Of a stretch of 64,000 bases of DNA, positions 48,697-58,513 are shown piece by piece. The notes beneath the pieces were generated by a model. That model did not search any database. It was not told the DNA's origin and saw only the letters and a list, made by a program, of their open reading frames with translations. The position numbers and the translations under genes were made by a program. How positions within the stretch are numbered: position 1 is the first letter of the stretch; the number at the start of each line of letters is the position of its first letter. The DNA comes from Nevskiales bacterium (lineage in GTDB: Bacteria; Pseudomonadota; Gammaproteobacteria; Nevskiales; Nevskiaceae), in contig JAQVDP010000015.1 in NCBI GenBank assembly GCA_028698335.1, forward strand, positions 60,459 to 124,458, given 5' to 3'.

Positions 48697-50217
48697 TCAG
48701 GCGAGCTGGTCGTCCGCTAAGTGGTAGTGCGGATCTTCCCGGTAGTTCACCTCGATCATGCCGCGCGCCTTGTCGAGCAGTTCGAGGCAGTCCGGGCTCA
48801 GGTGACGCAGTTTCAGGTGCTTGCCGGCGCGCTGATAGCGCTCGGCCAGGGCATTGACCGCCTCGATCGCGGAATGGTCCATCAATCGCGCGCGGCCGAA
48901 ATCGATGACGATCTCGTCCGGGTCGCCGGCCGGTACGAACTGCTGCTGGAACTCGGCCGTCGACGCGAAGAACAGCGTGCCCTCGACCTGATACTGCTTG
49001 TGCCCGTCGGGCGTCTGGCTCGCGGTGACCCGCACGTGCTTGGCGTGCTCCCAGGCAAATGCCAGCGCCGAGACGATGACGCCGACGAACACCGCGATCG
49101 CCAGATCGGCGATGACCGTGATCGCCGCCACCAGCAGACCGACGAAGATGTCGGTCCGCGGCACCTTGCCGAACAGGCGGAAGCTGCCCCATTCGAAGGT
49201 CTTCTCGGAGACGACGAACATCACGCCGATCAATGCCGCCAGTGGAATGCGTTCGATCAGCGCCGACCCGAACAGGATGAACGACAGCAGGAACAGCGCG
49301 GTGGCGATGCCGGACAGCCGATGCAGTGCGCCGTTGTTCACGTTGATCATGCTCTGGCCGATCATCGCGCAGCCGCCCATGCCGCCGAACACGCCGGTGA
49401 CGACATTGGCCGCACCCTGCGCGGCGCATTCGCGATTCGGCCGCCCGCGCGTATCGCTCATGTCGTCGATCAGGTTCAGGGTCAGCAGCGATTCGATCAG
49501 ACCGATCGCCGCGAGAATCAGCGCGTACGGAAACACGATGCGCAACGTCTCCAGCGACAGCGGCACCTGCGGCAGATGGAATGCCGGCAGGCCGCCCTTG
49601 ATCGAGGCCAGATCGCCGACGGTGCGCGTCTCGATGTCTAGGCCCAGCGTCAGCAGCGAGACGGCGACGATCGCGACCAGCGTGGCCGGCACCGCCCGGG
49701 TCAGCTTGGGGAACAGGTAGATCACCAGCATCGTCAGCGCGGTGAGACCGATCATGCCGTACAGCGCCATGCCGTCCAGCCAGTGCTTGCTGCCGTCGAC
49801 ATCGACGACCTTGAAGTGCTCGAACTGCGCCAGCGCGATCACGATGGCGAGGCCGTTGACGAAACCCAGCATCACCGGGTGCGGCACCATGCGGATGAAC
49901 TTGCCCAGGCGCGCTGCCGCGAACAGCAGCTGCAGCAGGCCCATCAGCACCACCGCCGCGAACAGATACTCGACGCCGTGCTCGACCACCAGCGCGACCA
50001 TCACCACCGCCAGCGAGCCGGCGGCGCCGGAGATCATGCCGGGGCGCCCACCGAATGCAGAGGTGATCAACGACACCAGGAACGCGGCGTACAGGCCGGT
50101 CAGCGGTGAGACCTGCGCGACCAGCGCGAAGGCGATCGCCTCCGGCACCATTGCCAGCGCGACGGTCAGGCCGCTGAGGAGATTGGTCTTGAGAGTCTGC
50201 GGCGTCAGCTGCTGCAC
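48697..50217 (-). CDS. SulP family anion transporter with STAS domain
   Basis: The 506-residue inner-membrane protein has the SulP core (SGLTVALAMVPEAIAFALVA, SPLTGLYAAF, GGRPGMISGAAGS) and a cytoplasmic STAS domain near the C-terminus (DEIVIDFGRARLMDHSAIEAV). Relatives move bicarbonate, sulfate or dicarboxylates. The start is set at GTG 50217 (MQQLTPQTLK), which begins the family homology. Longer in-frame extensions lack a matching ribosome site. Confidence 0.9.
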   Translation of the reverse strand: MQQLTPQTLKTNLLSGLTVALAMVPEAIAFALVAQVSPLTGLYAAFLVSLITSAFGGRPGMISGAAGSLAVVMVALVVEHGVEYLFAAVVLMGLLQLLFAAARLGKFIRMVPHPVMLGFVNGLAIVIALAQFEHFKVVDVDGSKHWLDGMALYGMIGLTALTMLVIYLFPKLTRAVPATLVAIVAVSLLTLGLDIETRTVGDLASIKGGLPAFHLPQVPLSLETLRIVFPYALILAAIGLIESLLTLNLIDDMSDTRGRPNRECAAQGAANVVTGVFGGMGGCAMIGQSMINVNNGALHRLSGIATALFLLSFILFGSALIERIPLAALIGVMFVVSEKTFEWGSFRLFGKVPRTDIFVGLLVAAITVIADLAIAVFVGVIVSALAFAWEHAKHVRVTASQTPDGHKQYQVEGTLFFASTAEFQQQFVPAGDPDEIVIDFGRARLMDHSAIEAVNALAERYQRAGKHLKLRHLSPDCLELLDKARGMIEVNYREDPHYHLADDQLA

Positions 50218-50579
50218 GAGGGGGCTCCGTGGGTCCGGGAAACAACAAGCGCGCCCCCGCCCGCACCACACGGACAACAGACACCACCTGATCTTGAATG
50301 GGATGAATCCGCCGCTGCCGGCGGTTCGGCGCGGGCCGCTGGAGCACCCGCGACAGCTCGGTCGCATGTTCCGGAGAAAGGCGGCGAACGCGCTCCGGCG
50401 GACGACTTGCTGCAGTGCAGCATTGTCGCCGATGGGCGCAGTCCCGTCCAGAGATCGGCTTCGATCAGCCGCCACGACGTGCCGGGCGATGTCGGGATCG
50501 GCCCGCGGTCCTCGTTAGTTCCTCACAGAACCCCCGGTCCGTTCCGGGCACCCTTCCACCTCATCCGGTCAAAGACCCC
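50218..50579. other. Divergent gap without recognisable gene
   Basis: The 362 bp separate the minus-strand SulP gene from the plus-strand lipoprotein gene and should hold both promoters. No strong hairpin, RNA gene or coding frame was seen. Confidence 0.45.
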
Positions 50580-51317
50580 ATGCACCACATCCTTCAATCG
50601 TGCGCACTGCGCGCCAGCGCCTGCCTGACCCTGACATCCGCACTGCTCGCATGCGGCAACGGCGGCGCGCCCGACGCAGACGCATACGACAGCGCCTTCG
50701 AGGACGTCGGCGCCTGCCTGGCCAAAGCAGCTGCAAGCCCCTGCGACACCCTGACCGAGCCGATGGTCCGCGCGGCCCTGCCGGGCGCCGCCACCACGCA
50801 GCTCGACCGCAGCCAGACCAAGGGCTCTTCCGGATTCGACTGCCACTACAGCTGGACCTCCGGACGCAAGACGACGATCGGCCAGGGACAGTTCCAGATG
50901 GAGGTCGACGCCACCGACACCGTCACCCTGAGCAACGTGCGCTCGCTCGCCGACACCCGCAATCCGCTGGCGAGCTTCCGCGGCATGCACCGCACCCCGG
51001 ATGCCGCGCAGAAGGCCAACGCGATCAAGCGCAGCGATGCGGCCATCGACGAGAAGGTCGACGACGGATCACTGGAACAGCGTCACGAGCAGATGGGCAA
51101 GGACTTCGCCCGATCGCTGATCAACCGCATCGAATGGGAGCCCGTCGACGGACTCGGTGACGGCGCCGCCTGGGGCGGAATCGGACGCTTCAAGACACTC
51201 GACGTCCTCGTCGGCACCACGCAGTTCAGCGTGCTGGCCGACGTCGCCAGCGACGAGGCGCCGCGCCGCGACGCCAGCATCGCGGTGGCCAGAGCCCTGC
51301 TCGCGGCCTGCGACTGA
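50580..51317 (+). CDS. Hypothetical lipoprotein
   Basis: The 245-residue protein has a lipoprotein signal with lipobox LTSALLAC. The mature part includes Cys pairs (GACLAKAAASPCDTL, DCHYSW) and a C-terminal Cys. It ends in a mixed alpha/beta region (IEWEPVDGLGDGAAWGGIGR). No family was recognised. It is monocistronic and followed by a terminator hairpin. Confidence 0.75.
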   Translation: MHHILQSCALRASACLTLTSALLACGNGGAPDADAYDSAFEDVGACLAKAAASPCDTLTEPMVRAALPGAATTQLDRSQTKGSSGFDCHYSWTSGRKTTIGQGQFQMEVDATDTVTLSNVRSLADTRNPLASFRGMHRTPDAAQKANAIKRSDAAIDEKVDDGSLEQRHEQMGKDFARSLINRIEWEPVDGLGDGAAWGGIGRFKTLDVLVGTTQFSVLADVASDEAPRRDASIAVARALLAACD

Positions 51318-51335
51318 GGCCCGCCCAACAAGAAA

Positions 51336-51360
51336 CGCCCGGACCCAATGGGTCCGGGCG
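51336..51360. terminator. Terminator hairpin between convergent genes
   Basis: CGCCCGGACCC and GGGTCCGGGCG pair perfectly around AAT. No clear T-run follows, but its place between convergent stops suits a two-way terminator. Confidence 0.65.
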
Positions 51361-51419
51361 CTCTCCCGGCCAGGCTGCGCCGTTGCCCTACACGTCGCGG
51401 TCAATCCGCGGCACGGTCA

Positions 51420-52739
51420 TCAGTTGAAATACTTGCACATCGGATCGCCCTGGCCGCTCTCTCCGGGACCGTCGGTCCAGTCGGTATCGATGTAGTTGGC
51501 CACGCCGTCGCAATCGTAATCGTCCAGGGCACATGCGCCGTCATACAGGGCCGGCTGCGTCGATCCTGGCGCTTGCACGCCGTCCGGGAAGTCCCCCGTG
51601 AAAATCTTCACGATGACGTCCCACACTGACGGGTTGGAGCCACCGACGTAGTACTCCTGCGCGCTTTCATCGGCGTCGACGATGCCGTCGCAATCGCGGT
51701 CCACGCAGTATTTCTGATCCGCCGAACCGTCCGGAATCTGGCCGGGCTCGCAGTCGGGTGCGTCTTCCTGGGGCCGATAGCTGCCGTACGAATCCGGGTC
51801 GTGATGATCCTCGATGCCGTCACCATCGGCGTCGCCGTGCTCCCAGAAGCCCGACACACCATCGTTGTCGTCGTCCACGTCGAAGATGTCCCAGATGCCG
51901 TCGCCGTCGGAATCCACGAAGTCGTAGACACCGTCGCCATTGGTATCGGCGATCTCCTCCGAATCGCTGATGCGATCGCCGTCGGTGTCGTAATCGAACG
52001 GGTCCGAGCCGATGAATTTCTCGAAGGCATTGGTCAAGCCGTCCCCGTCCGGATCGCCGGTCGGACCGTCCTCGTCGTAGGTGTCCAGATGGTCGGGAAT
52101 GCCGTCGCCGTCGCGGTCAGGAAATTCGTGAATCCCGAGTCGCAGACGATCGTCGAAACCGGCCCTGCCGAGTTTGCGGGCGAACTCGAGCAAATCCTCC
52201 CTGAGCACCACCCGCGGCTGGTCCCAATCGGGCCATTCCTCGGAATCCGGGATTCCGTCGTTGTCGGAGTCGGGGTCGCGATGGTTCGGCAAGCCGTCGT
52301 TGTCCGGGTCGTCCCAGCTGCTGTCTTCGTTGCCATTGGCAAACCCCATGCGCCCGGCTTCCGCATAAGTGGGAATGCCGTCGTTGTCGTCGTCGGTATC
52401 GAAGACGTCCGGAATACCGTCACCATCGGTATCCAGCGGATTGGCGCACAGCTCCAGCGGCGTACCGCCATACAGCTCCTCGCCGTCCGGCACCGAGTCC
52501 CCGTCGGTATCGGGATTTTCCGGATCGGTGCCGAAGCAGCCTTCGATGAAGTTGCTGACACCGTCGTGATCGAGGTCACCGTCGGGGCCGTCATTCGGAT
52601 TTGGGTCGTCGGCATCGATGATGCCGTCACCATCGCTGTCGCTGTAGTCGGTGGCATGGACCTGCGGCGCCAATACCAGGCCCAGGGACATCAACACCGC
52701 CGCCAGACAGCCTCGGGTCTCTTCTGAAAACTTGAACAT
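51420..52739 (-). CDS. Thrombospondin type 3 repeat calcium-binding protein
   Basis: The 439-residue exported protein (ATG 52739, MFKFSEETRG) has a signal peptide (cleavage after VHA) and is built almost wholly of Asp-rich repeats such as DSDGDGIIDADDPN, DTDGDGIPDVFDTDDDNDGI and DGDGIPDHLDTYDEDGP. These are thrombospondin type 3 calcium-binding units. A few Cys residues may form disulfides. Such proteins are surface or matrix components needing calcium. A LuxR-type gene is divergent from it. Confidence 0.88.
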   Translation of the reverse strand: MFKFSEETRGCLAAVLMSLGLVLAPQVHATDYSDSDGDGIIDADDPNPNDGPDGDLDHDGVSNFIEGCFGTDPENPDTDGDSVPDGEELYGGTPLELCANPLDTDGDGIPDVFDTDDDNDGIPTYAEAGRMGFANGNEDSSWDDPDNDGLPNHRDPDSDNDGIPDSEEWPDWDQPRVVLREDLLEFARKLGRAGFDDRLRLGIHEFPDRDGDGIPDHLDTYDEDGPTGDPDGDGLTNAFEKFIGSDPFDYDTDGDRISDSEEIADTNGDGVYDFVDSDGDGIWDIFDVDDDNDGVSGFWEHGDADGDGIEDHHDPDSYGSYRPQEDAPDCEPGQIPDGSADQKYCVDRDCDGIVDADESAQEYYVGGSNPSVWDVIVKIFTGDFPDGVQAPGSTQPALYDGACALDDYDCDGVANYIDTDWTDGPGESGQGDPMCKYFN

Positions 52740-52861
52740 GGATCCCGTCTCGCTCCTGAGGATTTGAAAAATCAAAAACAACAAACTTTGTGACGGGGTA
52801 CAGCTTATTGACGGACGGGTCTTTGTATATTCGCGTAAACACACCAACGCTCAACCGCACC

Positions 52862-53653
52862 ATGACCGTTTCCAGGAGGACGCAGCCGCGTCTGAGGGAT
52901 GTCCGAAAGGTCTACCGCCTGTTGGGCGAATGCGCCGAGACCGGATCGGATTCCTTTGCCTGGCGCCGGCATCTGCTCGACGGCATGAGCGGCATCATCG
53001 GTGCGCGGGTCGGCCTCTACATGCACGTGCACAAACCGCTGCAGGCGGACGAATCCGTCGACGCGGAAATGGCGCAGGGCTTCATGGACGCCGGCCAGAT
53101 GAAGCTGTGGGAGCACTATCGCGCGGAGCAGGCGCAGCACGATGACCCCTTTCACCTCGAATACTTTCGCCGGCAGCGTCGCCGCCTGCATACACGCAGG
53201 CTGTACGACGTGGTGGAGCGCCGGGACTGGCAGCGCACGCGTCACTACACCGACTACATCCGCGCCTGCTCGCTGAACGACCGGATCACCAGCTCGCTGC
53301 GGCTCAGCGGGAGTGCATCATCCCAGACCCTGGTGTTCCATCGCGATGCGGCGGACGGCGCATTCGGGGAAGACGCCAGGTATCTGGTGACCCTGATGCA
53401 CCATGAGCTGGCCGGCCTGCTCGACCGCAGGCTCGTCCAGCCGACCAGCCCGAGAGATACCGGCGCACTGCCGCCGCGTCTCGCGCAGGTGCTGGAGGGG
53501 CTGCGGGCCGGCCGTGCGGAAAAATGCATCGCGGCGGAGCTGGACCTCAGCCCGCATACCGTGAACCGACATGTGCAACGCCTCTACCGGCACTTCAACG
53601 TCAGCAGCAAGGCCAGGCTGATGGCTCTGCTCGCCGGCGAGGCCGCGTCCTGA
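52862..53653 (+). CDS. LuxR-type transcriptional regulator
   Basis: The 263-residue protein has an N-terminal sensor region of unknown kind (about 1-195) and a C-terminal LuxR/GerE helix-turn-helix (EKCIAAELDLSPHTVNRHVQRLYRHFNVSSK). No acyl-homoserine-lactone pocket or receiver domain was recognised. The ATG at 52862 (MTVSRRTQ) is preferred. A 122-bp gap separates it from the divergent repeat-protein gene, which it may control. Confidence 0.85.
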   Translation: MTVSRRTQPRLRDVRKVYRLLGECAETGSDSFAWRRHLLDGMSGIIGARVGLYMHVHKPLQADESVDAEMAQGFMDAGQMKLWEHYRAEQAQHDDPFHLEYFRRQRRRLHTRRLYDVVERRDWQRTRHYTDYIRACSLNDRITSSLRLSGSASSQTLVFHRDAADGAFGEDARYLVTLMHHELAGLLDRRLVQPTSPRDTGALPPRLAQVLEGLRAGRAEKCIAAELDLSPHTVNRHVQRLYRHFNVSSKARLMALLAGEAAS

Positions 53654-53744
53654 CCGCCGGAACCGAGGCGTCCACAACAAGCCTCGGCAAAAGCGTGCCT
53701 GCCGGCGGTCCGGGGCGGCAGGCACCCCTGGACTCAGCCAGCGT

Positions 53745-54182
53745 TCAACCCAGATGGCTGCGCGTCCAGCGCACGATGTCCTGCGCGCCCATCGCGCCGG
53801 CCTGGCGCGCCAGCTCGCGGCCGCCGCGGAACAGGGCCAGTGTCGGAATGCTGCGGATGCCGAACTGCGCGCCGATCATCTGCTCGTTCTCGGTATTGAC
53901 CTTGGCCACGCGCACCATCGGCTCGAGGGCGCCGGCGGCTTGCTCGAAGTGCGGCGCCATCATCTTGCACGGCCCGCACCACGGCGCCCAGAAGTCGACC
54001 AGCACCGGGATGTCGTTGCGGGACAGATGCCGGGCAAACGTCGCCTGGGTCAGTTCGACCGGGTGCGCACTGAACAGCGGCTGATGACATTGCCCGCAGG
54101 ACGGCCCCTGGCCGAGCCGGGCCGACGGCAGGCGATTCACCGCCTGACAGTGGGGGCACACGATGTGCAACGCGTCGCTCAT
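53745..54182 (-). CDS. trxC: Thioredoxin TrxC
   Basis: The 145-residue thioredoxin 2 has an N-terminal zinc finger with two Cys pairs (CPHC, CGQC). The thioredoxin fold follows, with active site FWAPWCGPCKMM and cis-proline in IRSIPTL. It reduces cytoplasmic disulfides and is often induced by oxidative stress. It is divergent from the formaldehyde operon. Confidence 0.95.
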   Translation of the reverse strand: MSDALHIVCPHCQAVNRLPSARLGQGPSCGQCHQPLFSAHPVELTQATFARHLSRNDIPVLVDFWAPWCGPCKMMAPHFEQAAGALEPMVRVAKVNTENEQMIGAQFGIRSIPTLALFRGGRELARQAGAMGAQDIVRWTRSHLG

Positions 54183-54435
54183 GGCGGAACTCCGGGGTCC
54201 CTGTGGATGTGAACTCCCCCCTGTATGGGGGCAAATCGCGCCCGATACAAGTCCGCCCATGCGGTTCCGTACCGGCGATGCCAGGGCGACACGCGGGCGC
54301 GCGGGCTGCACGGATGCGGCGTAGCCGATACCATCCGCATTCCCCCTGGCGACGCGCCGGTCCGACCCTTCCGCTGTCGGCTCGGCGCAGCAGGGCATTG
54401 CACCGCTCCCACCCCCGAATTCTGGAGAAACGCGC

Positions 54436-55545
54436 ATGGACGTCAGAGCCGCAGTCGCCTTCGAGGCCGGCAAGCCCCTGAGCATCGAAACGGTGCAGCT
54501 CGAAGGCCCCAGGGCCGGCGAGGTGCTGGTCGAGATCAAGGCCACCGGCATCTGCCACACCGACAAGTACACGCTCTCCGGCGCCGATCCGGAAGGCCTG
54601 TTCCCGGCCATCCTCGGCCATGAGGGCGCCGGCGTCGTCGTCGACGTCGGCCCGGGCGTGACCTCGCTGAAGAAGGGCGACCACGTGATCCCGCTGTACA
54701 CGCCGGAATGCCGCGAGTGCGAGTACTGCCTGAACCCCAAGACCAATCTGTGCCAGGCGATCCGCACGACGCAGGGCCAGGGCCTGATGCCGGACGGCAC
54801 CTCGCGCTTCAGCTTCCAGGGCAAGCCGCTGCATCACTACATGGGCTGCTCGACCTTCGCCAACTACACGGTGCTGCCGGAGATCGCGCTGGCCAAGGTT
54901 CGTGAGGACGCGCCGTTCGACAAGATCTGCTACATCGGCTGCGGCGTCACCACCGGCATCGGCGCGGTGATCTTCACCGCCAAAGTCGAGGCCGGTGCCA
55001 ACTGCGTCGTGTTCGGGCTCGGCGGCATCGGCCTGAACGTGATCCAGGGCCTGAAACTGGTCGGCGCCAACATGATCGTCGGCGTCGACATGAACCCGGA
55101 CCGCGAGTCCCTCGCGCGCCAGTTCGGCATGACCCACTTCGTCAATCCCAAGGCCGTCGAAGGCGATCTGGTCGCGCATCTGGTCGAGCTGACCGGCGGC
55201 GGCGCCGACTACAGCTTCGAATGCATCGGCAACGTGCAGGTCATGCGCCAGGCGCTGGAGTGCTGCCACAAGGGCTGGGGCGTCTCGACCATCATCGGTG
55301 TGGCGCCGGCCGGCGCCGAGATCAGCACCCGTCCGTTCCAGCTCGTCACCGGCCGGCGCTGGATCGGCTCGGCCTTCGGCGGCGCGCGCGGCCGCACCGA
55401 CGTGCCGAAGATCGTCGACTGGTACATGGACAACAGGATCAACATCGACGATCTGATCACCCATACCCTGCCGCTGGAGCGGATCAACGAGGGCTTCGAC
55501 CTGATGACGCGCGGCGAATCGATCCGCAGCGTCGTCGTCTACTGA
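54436..55545 (+). CDS. frmA: S-(hydroxymethyl)glutathione dehydrogenase/class III alcohol dehydrogenase
   Basis: The 369-residue zinc enzyme has catalytic-zinc ligands in GICHTDKYT, GHEGAG and CGVTTGIGA. Structural-zinc cysteines are in CRECEYCLNPKTNLC, and the NAD site is VFGLGGIGLNVIQG. It oxidises the glutathione adduct of formaldehyde to S-formylglutathione. It pairs with fghA 13 bp downstream, giving a complete detoxification module. Confidence 0.97.
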   Translation: MDVRAAVAFEAGKPLSIETVQLEGPRAGEVLVEIKATGICHTDKYTLSGADPEGLFPAILGHEGAGVVVDVGPGVTSLKKGDHVIPLYTPECRECEYCLNPKTNLCQAIRTTQGQGLMPDGTSRFSFQGKPLHHYMGCSTFANYTVLPEIALAKVREDAPFDKICYIGCGVTTGIGAVIFTAKVEAGANCVVFGLGGIGLNVIQGLKLVGANMIVGVDMNPDRESLARQFGMTHFVNPKAVEGDLVAHLVELTGGGADYSFECIGNVQVMRQALECCHKGWGVSTIIGVAPAGAEISTRPFQLVTGRRWIGSAFGGARGRTDVPKIVDWYMDNRINIDDLITHTLPLERINEGFDLMTRGESIRSVVVY

Positions 55546-55558
55546 GTCCCCCGCGATC

Positions 55559-56422
55559 ATGATCGAGACGATCAGCGAACACGGCTGCTTCGGCGGCGTC
55601 CAGGGCTATTACCGTCACGCCTCGACGACCATCGGCCTGCCGATGCGCTTCTCCGTCTACCGGCCGCCGCAGGCCGCGAGCGGACCGCTGCCGACGCTGT
55701 TCTACCTGGCCGGCCTGACCTGCACCGAAGAGACCTTCATGATCAAGGCCGGGGCGCAGCGCGTCGCCGCCGAACTCGGCCTGATCCTCGTCGCCTGCGA
55801 CACCAGTCCGCGCGACACCGGCATCGCCGGCGAGGCCGACGAATGGGACTTCGGCAGCGGCGCGGGCTTCTATCTCAATGCCACCGAGGCGCCGTGGTCG
55901 CGGCACTACCGCATGTTCGACTACGTGACGGAGGAACTGCGCAGCACCGTCGTCGAACACTTCGGCGCCGACCCGCAGCGGCTTGGCCTGTCCGGCCACT
56001 CGATGGGCGGCCACGGCGCGCTGGTACTGGCCCTGCGCAAGCCCGAGCTGTACCGGTCGGTTTCGGCCTTCGCGCCGATCAGCAATCCGACACGCTGCCC
56101 CTGGGGCGAGAAGGCGTTCTCACGCTACCTCGGCGCGGAGCGCGAGGCCTGGGCGCAGTACGACGCCTGCGAACTGATCCGCGGCCACGGCCGCGCGGTC
56201 TATCCCGGGATCCTCGTCGACCAGGGCCTGGCCGATCAGTTCCTGGATCAGCAGCTCGCGCCGGACGCTCTGGAAGCCGCCTGCCGTGACGCCGGACAGC
56301 CCCTGCAGCTGCGTCGCCACGCCGGTTACGACCACGGGTACTTCTTCATCCAGACCTTCGTCGAGGATCATCTGCGCTTCCACCACCGGACATTGACCCA
56401 GGCCACGACGGCGGCCGGCTGA
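55559..56422 (+). CDS. fghA: S-formylglutathione hydrolase
   Basis: The 287-residue esterase has YLAGLTCTEETFMIKAGAQR, WDFGSGAGFYLNATE, the nucleophile block SGHSMGGHGALV, and the catalytic His in GYDHGYFFIQTF. It splits S-formylglutathione to formate and glutathione. It is in an operon with frmA. Confidence 0.97.
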   Translation: MIETISEHGCFGGVQGYYRHASTTIGLPMRFSVYRPPQAASGPLPTLFYLAGLTCTEETFMIKAGAQRVAAELGLILVACDTSPRDTGIAGEADEWDFGSGAGFYLNATEAPWSRHYRMFDYVTEELRSTVVEHFGADPQRLGLSGHSMGGHGALVLALRKPELYRSVSAFAPISNPTRCPWGEKAFSRYLGAEREAWAQYDACELIRGHGRAVYPGILVDQGLADQFLDQQLAPDALEAACRDAGQPLQLRRHAGYDHGYFFIQTFVEDHLRFHHRTLTQATTAAG

Positions 56423-56689
56423 GGCCGTTAGGCCAAAAAAATGTGGCCAAACGCATTGTTTCCGGTTCAATCCTTGCTTATCGTTCGGACCGGGGGAAGG
56501 ACGATCGGTGCGACCACGGCGGGGATCGCCACCGCGAACACGGCGGGGATGCGGTTTTTCAGGCCGCGCATCAATCCGAGACTCCGGGTATAAAGCAAGT
56601 TGTAGCCATGTGTCGTGCGCGGAGCAGCCGCCTCCGCCAAGCCCAACGGGGGGCGTTCCCGTACTTTCGAAAGAACGGAGTAACCGCAA

Positions 56690-56971
56690 GTGAGTGAGAC
56701 CTACAGCAAGGCCCAGTTGATTGAAGACATCGCCGCCAAGACCGACCTGCCGAAGACGCAGATCAAGGGAGTGCTGGACCTGGCGTTCGAAAACGTTGTG
56801 AAGAAGGTCAAGAAGGGAGACCGCGTCGCTCTGGCCGGATTCGGCACCTTCTCGCTGCGCAAGCGCGCCGCACGCAAGGGCCGCAACCCGGCCACCGGCG
56901 AGCAGATCAAGATCAAGGCCAGCAAGTCGATCGCGTTCAAGGTCGCCAAGGCCGCCAAGGACAAGCTCTAA
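56690..56971 (+). CDS. HU/IHF family DNA-binding protein
   Basis: The 93-residue protein starts at GTG 56690 with ACGGAG about 9 nt upstream. It shows the HU pattern KAQLIEDIAAKTDLPK, VALAGFGTFSLRKRAARKGRNPATGE and IKIKASKSIAFKVAKAAKDKL. The Pro in the RNPATG beta arm intercalates DNA. It is a nucleoid architectural protein and is monocistronic. Confidence 0.95.
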   Translation: MSETYSKAQLIEDIAAKTDLPKTQIKGVLDLAFENVVKKVKKGDRVALAGFGTFSLRKRAARKGRNPATGEQIKIKASKSIAFKVAKAAKDKL

Positions 56972-56996
56972 GCTCGGAGCTGGCATTGCGCGCGAC

Positions 56997-57038
56997 GGGG
57001 AGGGGTTGCCCGAGCGGCCACCCCTCCCCCGCGCTTTT
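56997..57038 (+). terminator. Intrinsic terminator of the HU gene
   Basis: GGGGAGGGGT and ACCCCTCCCC pair around a 13-nt loop and are followed, after CGCGC, by TTTTG. It lies 26 bp after the stop. Confidence 0.85.
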
Positions 57039-57049
57039 GTAGAGTCGAA

Positions 57050-57433
57050 ATGTTTTCTCGCTTGTTGCAGCAAAGATGGATCGCCGGCATGCGGATCCAA
57101 CCGGCGGTCGCACTGTGCTGCGCCGTTCTCGCCAGTCACTCCATGCCGGCAAGCGCAGCCGCGCCACGCGGCCCGTCGGCCAATCCGGAAGTCCTGATCG
57201 CCCGCTGCACCCGCACCGCCGCCACCGCGCACCCGTGGCGCGCCAAGCAGATCGAACGCGCCATCATCCGCTACCGTCTGGCGATGTCGTATCGCAACAC
57301 GACGCAGGAGGAATTCTCCCTGCGCGAACGCGCCAAGATGCGCGCGGCCGAGATCGAGGCCGCGACGAATCTCGAACAGACCTGCAAGCAGCAGCCCCCG
57401 CAAACCAGCCCGTCGTCGCTGCCGCTGCCCTGA
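57050..57433 (+). CDS. Small exported protein of unknown function
   Basis: The 127-residue frame has a signal peptide (cleavage after ASAAA if started at 57050 or at the ATG 57089, MRIQPAVAL). A helical Arg/Ala/Glu-rich mature part with two Cys and a Pro/Ser tail follow. It starts 12 bp after the HU terminator. No family recognised. Confidence 0.55.
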   Translation: MFSRLLQQRWIAGMRIQPAVALCCAVLASHSMPASAAAPRGPSANPEVLIARCTRTAATAHPWRAKQIERAIIRYRLAMSYRNTTQEEFSLRERAKMRAAEIEAATNLEQTCKQQPPQTSPSSLPLP

Positions 57434-57470
57434 GCCCGCCCGGCACCAACCGGACGGCACAACGCCTCGC

Positions 57471-57923
57471 TTATCCGCCGCTTTCGTCGAGCAGGATCTC
57501 GACGTGGGTGCCGTCCGTGTCGTACGACGGACACCCGCCGACGAAGGTCGCGTACGCGGCGGAGACGGACTGCGCGGTCGGCGCGTAGCCCGTGGCCTCG
57601 GCCACGAACTGCCAGTCCCCCTCGACGAGTCCGAACGAACACGGCACCACGCAGCGCAGCTTGTCGCCTTCGACCGTCACGTTGGTGTGGCGCGAAACGA
57701 CCAGATCGTCCGCCGGCACCGCGTGATCGTTGACGACGAACTGCGACAGCAGCACCTCGCCGATCACCGCGTCGGTGGTCGCGCCGCTGGCCTGGTCGAT
57801 GTGCAGGACCTCGTCCTCGAAGCTGTGCAGGCAGATGCCGACGTCGCCCTCGTCGCCGCCGGAATTCGAACAGCCGGCCAGCAGCGCCAGCAGGCATGCG
57901 GACAATGCGTGTCGCAGTTTCAT
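57471..57923 (-). CDS. Hypothetical lipoprotein
   Basis: The 150-residue protein has a lipoprotein signal with lipobox LLAGC. A mature beta-rich part follows, with Cys in GICLHSFEDEVLHID, LRCVVPCSF and GGCPSYDTDGTHVEILL. It converges on the small exported protein gene. No family recognised. Confidence 0.7.
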   Translation of the reverse strand: MKLRHALSACLLALLAGCSNSGGDEGDVGICLHSFEDEVLHIDQASGATTDAVIGEVLLSQFVVNDHAVPADDLVVSRHTNVTVEGDKLRCVVPCSFGLVEGDWQFVAEATGYAPTAQSVSAAYATFVGGCPSYDTDGTHVEILLDESGG

Positions 57924-58101
57924 GGTTATACCCTCCCTGAATAGATTGATGGCTCCGCGCCGTCTCGGCGGCGTAGCGCTCAGACTGAAGCCCCACCGGC
58001 GCCGCCGTCAATCGGAAATCGCCGCGTAGTCATCCCTCCCGCACGCCGCAATCCCCGACTGCACCGGACTGACGCACCCGTCTGGCTCGCCCGCATCGCC
58101 T

Positions 58102-58449
58102 TCAGCCGTCGAACAACCCCCATGCCACCAGCGCGGTGTAGCCCATGCCGGCGACGAACAGACTGCCGAAGATCAGCTTGTTGTAGCGCGCCATCCACAC
58201 CGGCAGATAGATGTCGAAGTTGTCGGCGCGATCCTGCGTATAACGGGCGGCCACGTCGGTCAGCGGACAGCGGCCGCGGTTGAGCAACAGCACGAAGACT
58301 TCGACGACGACCACGCCGATCAGGCCGGCGGCGATATCCAGACGCCGGGCTGACGTCGCCACCGGCAGCGCGACGATGCAGCCGGCAAACAGTGCCCAGA
58401 TGACGGTGTGAACCATCCTCACGGCTCTGAGCTTCATCCCGTCGCGCAT
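58102..58449 (-). CDS. Small membrane protein of unknown function
   Basis: The 115-residue protein (ATG 58449, MRDGMKLRAVRM) has three hydrophobic segments, near 13-30, 40-57 and 92-112. NRGRCPLTDVAARYT lies between the second and third. This layout resembles DUF2784-like small membrane proteins. Function unknown. Confidence 0.65.
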   Translation of the reverse strand: MRDGMKLRAVRMVHTVIWALFAGCIVALPVATSARRLDIAAGLIGVVVVEVFVLLLNRGRCPLTDVAARYTQDRADNFDIYLPVWMARYNKLIFGSLFVAGMGYTALVAWGLFDG

Positions 58450-58513
58450 CGCGGTCACCCCATCCGCATCCGTTCCCGTCCGACGTTTCCCGAGGGCACC
58501 CGACGAAACCGGC

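Noticed and set aside
56443..56697. Small plus-strand frame before the HU gene.
   Set aside because: It has no protein features, overlaps the HU start in another frame and covers what must be the HU promoter.
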